Shown here piece after piece: positions 32,439 to 32,951 of a stretch of 32,951 nucleotides of DNA; position 1 is the stretch's first letter, and each line of letters opens with the position of its first letter. Both the position numbers and the translations under genes were made by a program. The notes under the pieces were generated by a model that saw only the letters and a list, made by a program, of their open reading frames with translations, was not told the origin of the DNA and made no database searches. The DNA comes from Nitriliruptoraceae bacterium (lineage in GTDB: Bacteria > Actinomycetota > Nitriliruptoria > Nitriliruptorales > Nitriliruptoraceae). The stretch covers positions 1 to 32,951 of the forward strand of contig SLRZ01000260.1 of assembly GCA_007130695.1 (NCBI GenBank), given 5' to 3'.

Positions 32439-32951
32439 GTGCACCGGTATCCGGCACGTCGAGGACCCATCGCAGCGCTACTTCTCTGCGGGCTGGCGCT
32501 GAGCGCCTGCGGCGATACCGACGCGGACGCCGACGAGTCGGTCGTGACGATCGAGGTGCCCGACGACTGGCAGCGCAGCGACCCCGAGGTCACCGCCGAG
32601 GTCCTGGAGTCCCTGCGGTGGACCCCGTCGGGCGACGACGGCTCCTCACTGCAGGTGGTGGTCGGCTGCGGCACCGACACCACGGTCGACGAACTGCTGG
32701 CGGGCGCAGCCTCGGGCGAGCGTCCGATGCCGGTGGTGGGGGCCACCGACGAACCCGAGGAGGTGGAGGTCGACGGCCTCGAGGAGGCCCGCCGGATCAC
32801 CTTCGCGATGGGTTCGTCGCAGGACGACATCCGCGCCTGGCAGGCCGGCCTCTACGGCGTCACCGGCGACGCGCTCGTACTGATCGAACTGTTCCGACCC
32901 CACGCGCAGTTCAGCGAGAGCCAGGCCGCCGAGGTACTCGATTCCGTCAGC
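32439..32951 (+). CDS. lipoprotein, DcrB/LpqN-like (3' end outside window)
   Basis: The frame is open to the window edge and is missing from the ORF track because no stop is reached. GTG 32439 has GAGGAG 5 bases upstream. The product begins MHRYPARRGPIAALLLCGLALSAC, a lipoprotein signal with lipid-carrying Cys24, then an acidic spacer and VTIEVPDDWQRSDPEV, a segment with QVVVGCGTDTTVDELL and RRITFAMGSSQDD, and a helix near the edge (FSESQAAEVLDSV). The VPDDW start and closing helix resemble the lipoprotein at 9664-10227 and the LpqN/DcrB-type small alpha/beta domain. Divergent from topA. Function unknown. Confidence 0.82.
   Translation, partial: MHRYPARRGPIAALLLCGLALSACGDTDADADESVVTIEVPDDWQRSDPEVTAEVLESLRWTPSGDDGSSLQVVVGCGTDTTVDELLAGAASGERPMPVVGATDEPEEVEVDGLEEARRITFAMGSSQDDIRAWQAGLYGVTGDALVLIELFRPHAQFSESQAAEVLDSVS

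Noticed and set aside
32204-32444. 80-residue N-terminal extension of TopA
   Set aside because: The ribosome site and the family N-terminus (ADNLVIVESPAKAKTI) place the start at GTG 32204, and the extension covers the divergent promoter region.

Overview
The window is about 33 kb of very GC-rich DNA (around 70% by eye). Coding density is high, strong GGAG/GAGG ribosome sites are common, GTG starts are frequent, and many genes overlap by 4 bases. It holds a dTMP kinase fused to an MFS transporter, a TopA with a lysine-rich tail, two wax-ester-synthase/DGAT acyltransferases, DUF1990 proteins and a complete actinobacterial-style Tad pilus locus. This points to a chromosome segment of an actinobacterium. 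The Asp/Glu-rich lipoproteins would suit a halotolerant deep-branching group such as Nitriliruptoria, but that placement is inference.

Layout. (1) 1-8.6 kb is a mixed accessory stretch: the end of an EAL-domain c-di-GMP phosphodiesterase (+), a flavin/F420 split-barrel protein (-), two tandem WS/DGAT genes (+), an aquaporin (-), two overlapping DUF1990 genes (-), a small membrane protein (+), a DUF2071 protein (-) and the remnant of a cation-diffusion-facilitator transporter (+). (2) 8.7-23.3 kb is entirely on the minus strand and is a Tad/Flp pilus region. Read 5' to 3' it runs: unknown zinc-ribbon protein, CpaB, CpaE with a C-terminal TadE-like segment, TadE, TadA ATPase, TadB, TadC, histidine kinase, response regulator; then a hairpin, Flp pilin, a TadE/G-like protein with a degenerate VanY-like domain, a lipoprotein, an OmpA-domain lipoprotein and DUF192; then a second, closely similar hairpin, a 446-aa protein with a Flp-pilin N-terminus, two lipoproteins and a four-helix membrane protein. 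(3) 23.3-23.9 kb is a 500-bp gene-free leader plus tRNA-Thr(CGT), which has a 13-bp inverted repeat just 3' of it. (4) 23.9-32.2 kb is a housekeeping run on the minus strand: topA, an acyl-CoA oxidase/dehydrogenase, MFS-tmk and holB. Divergent from topA, a lipoprotein gene runs off the right end.

How the genes work together. The first nine tad genes are nearly all joined by 4-base start/stop overlaps, so the assembly ATPase, platform proteins and a NarL-type two-component pair should be made together. The most distinctive points are: the cytosolic CpaE ATPase fused to a membrane pseudopilin carrying a possible prepilin cleavage site; the pilin-headed 446-aa surface protein; and a shared GGGCCCA hairpin 80-110 bases before each of the two Flp-headed genes. 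Around the first hairpin there is also a pair of 10-bp direct repeats. No prepilin peptidase (TadV) is visible, so it must lie elsewhere.
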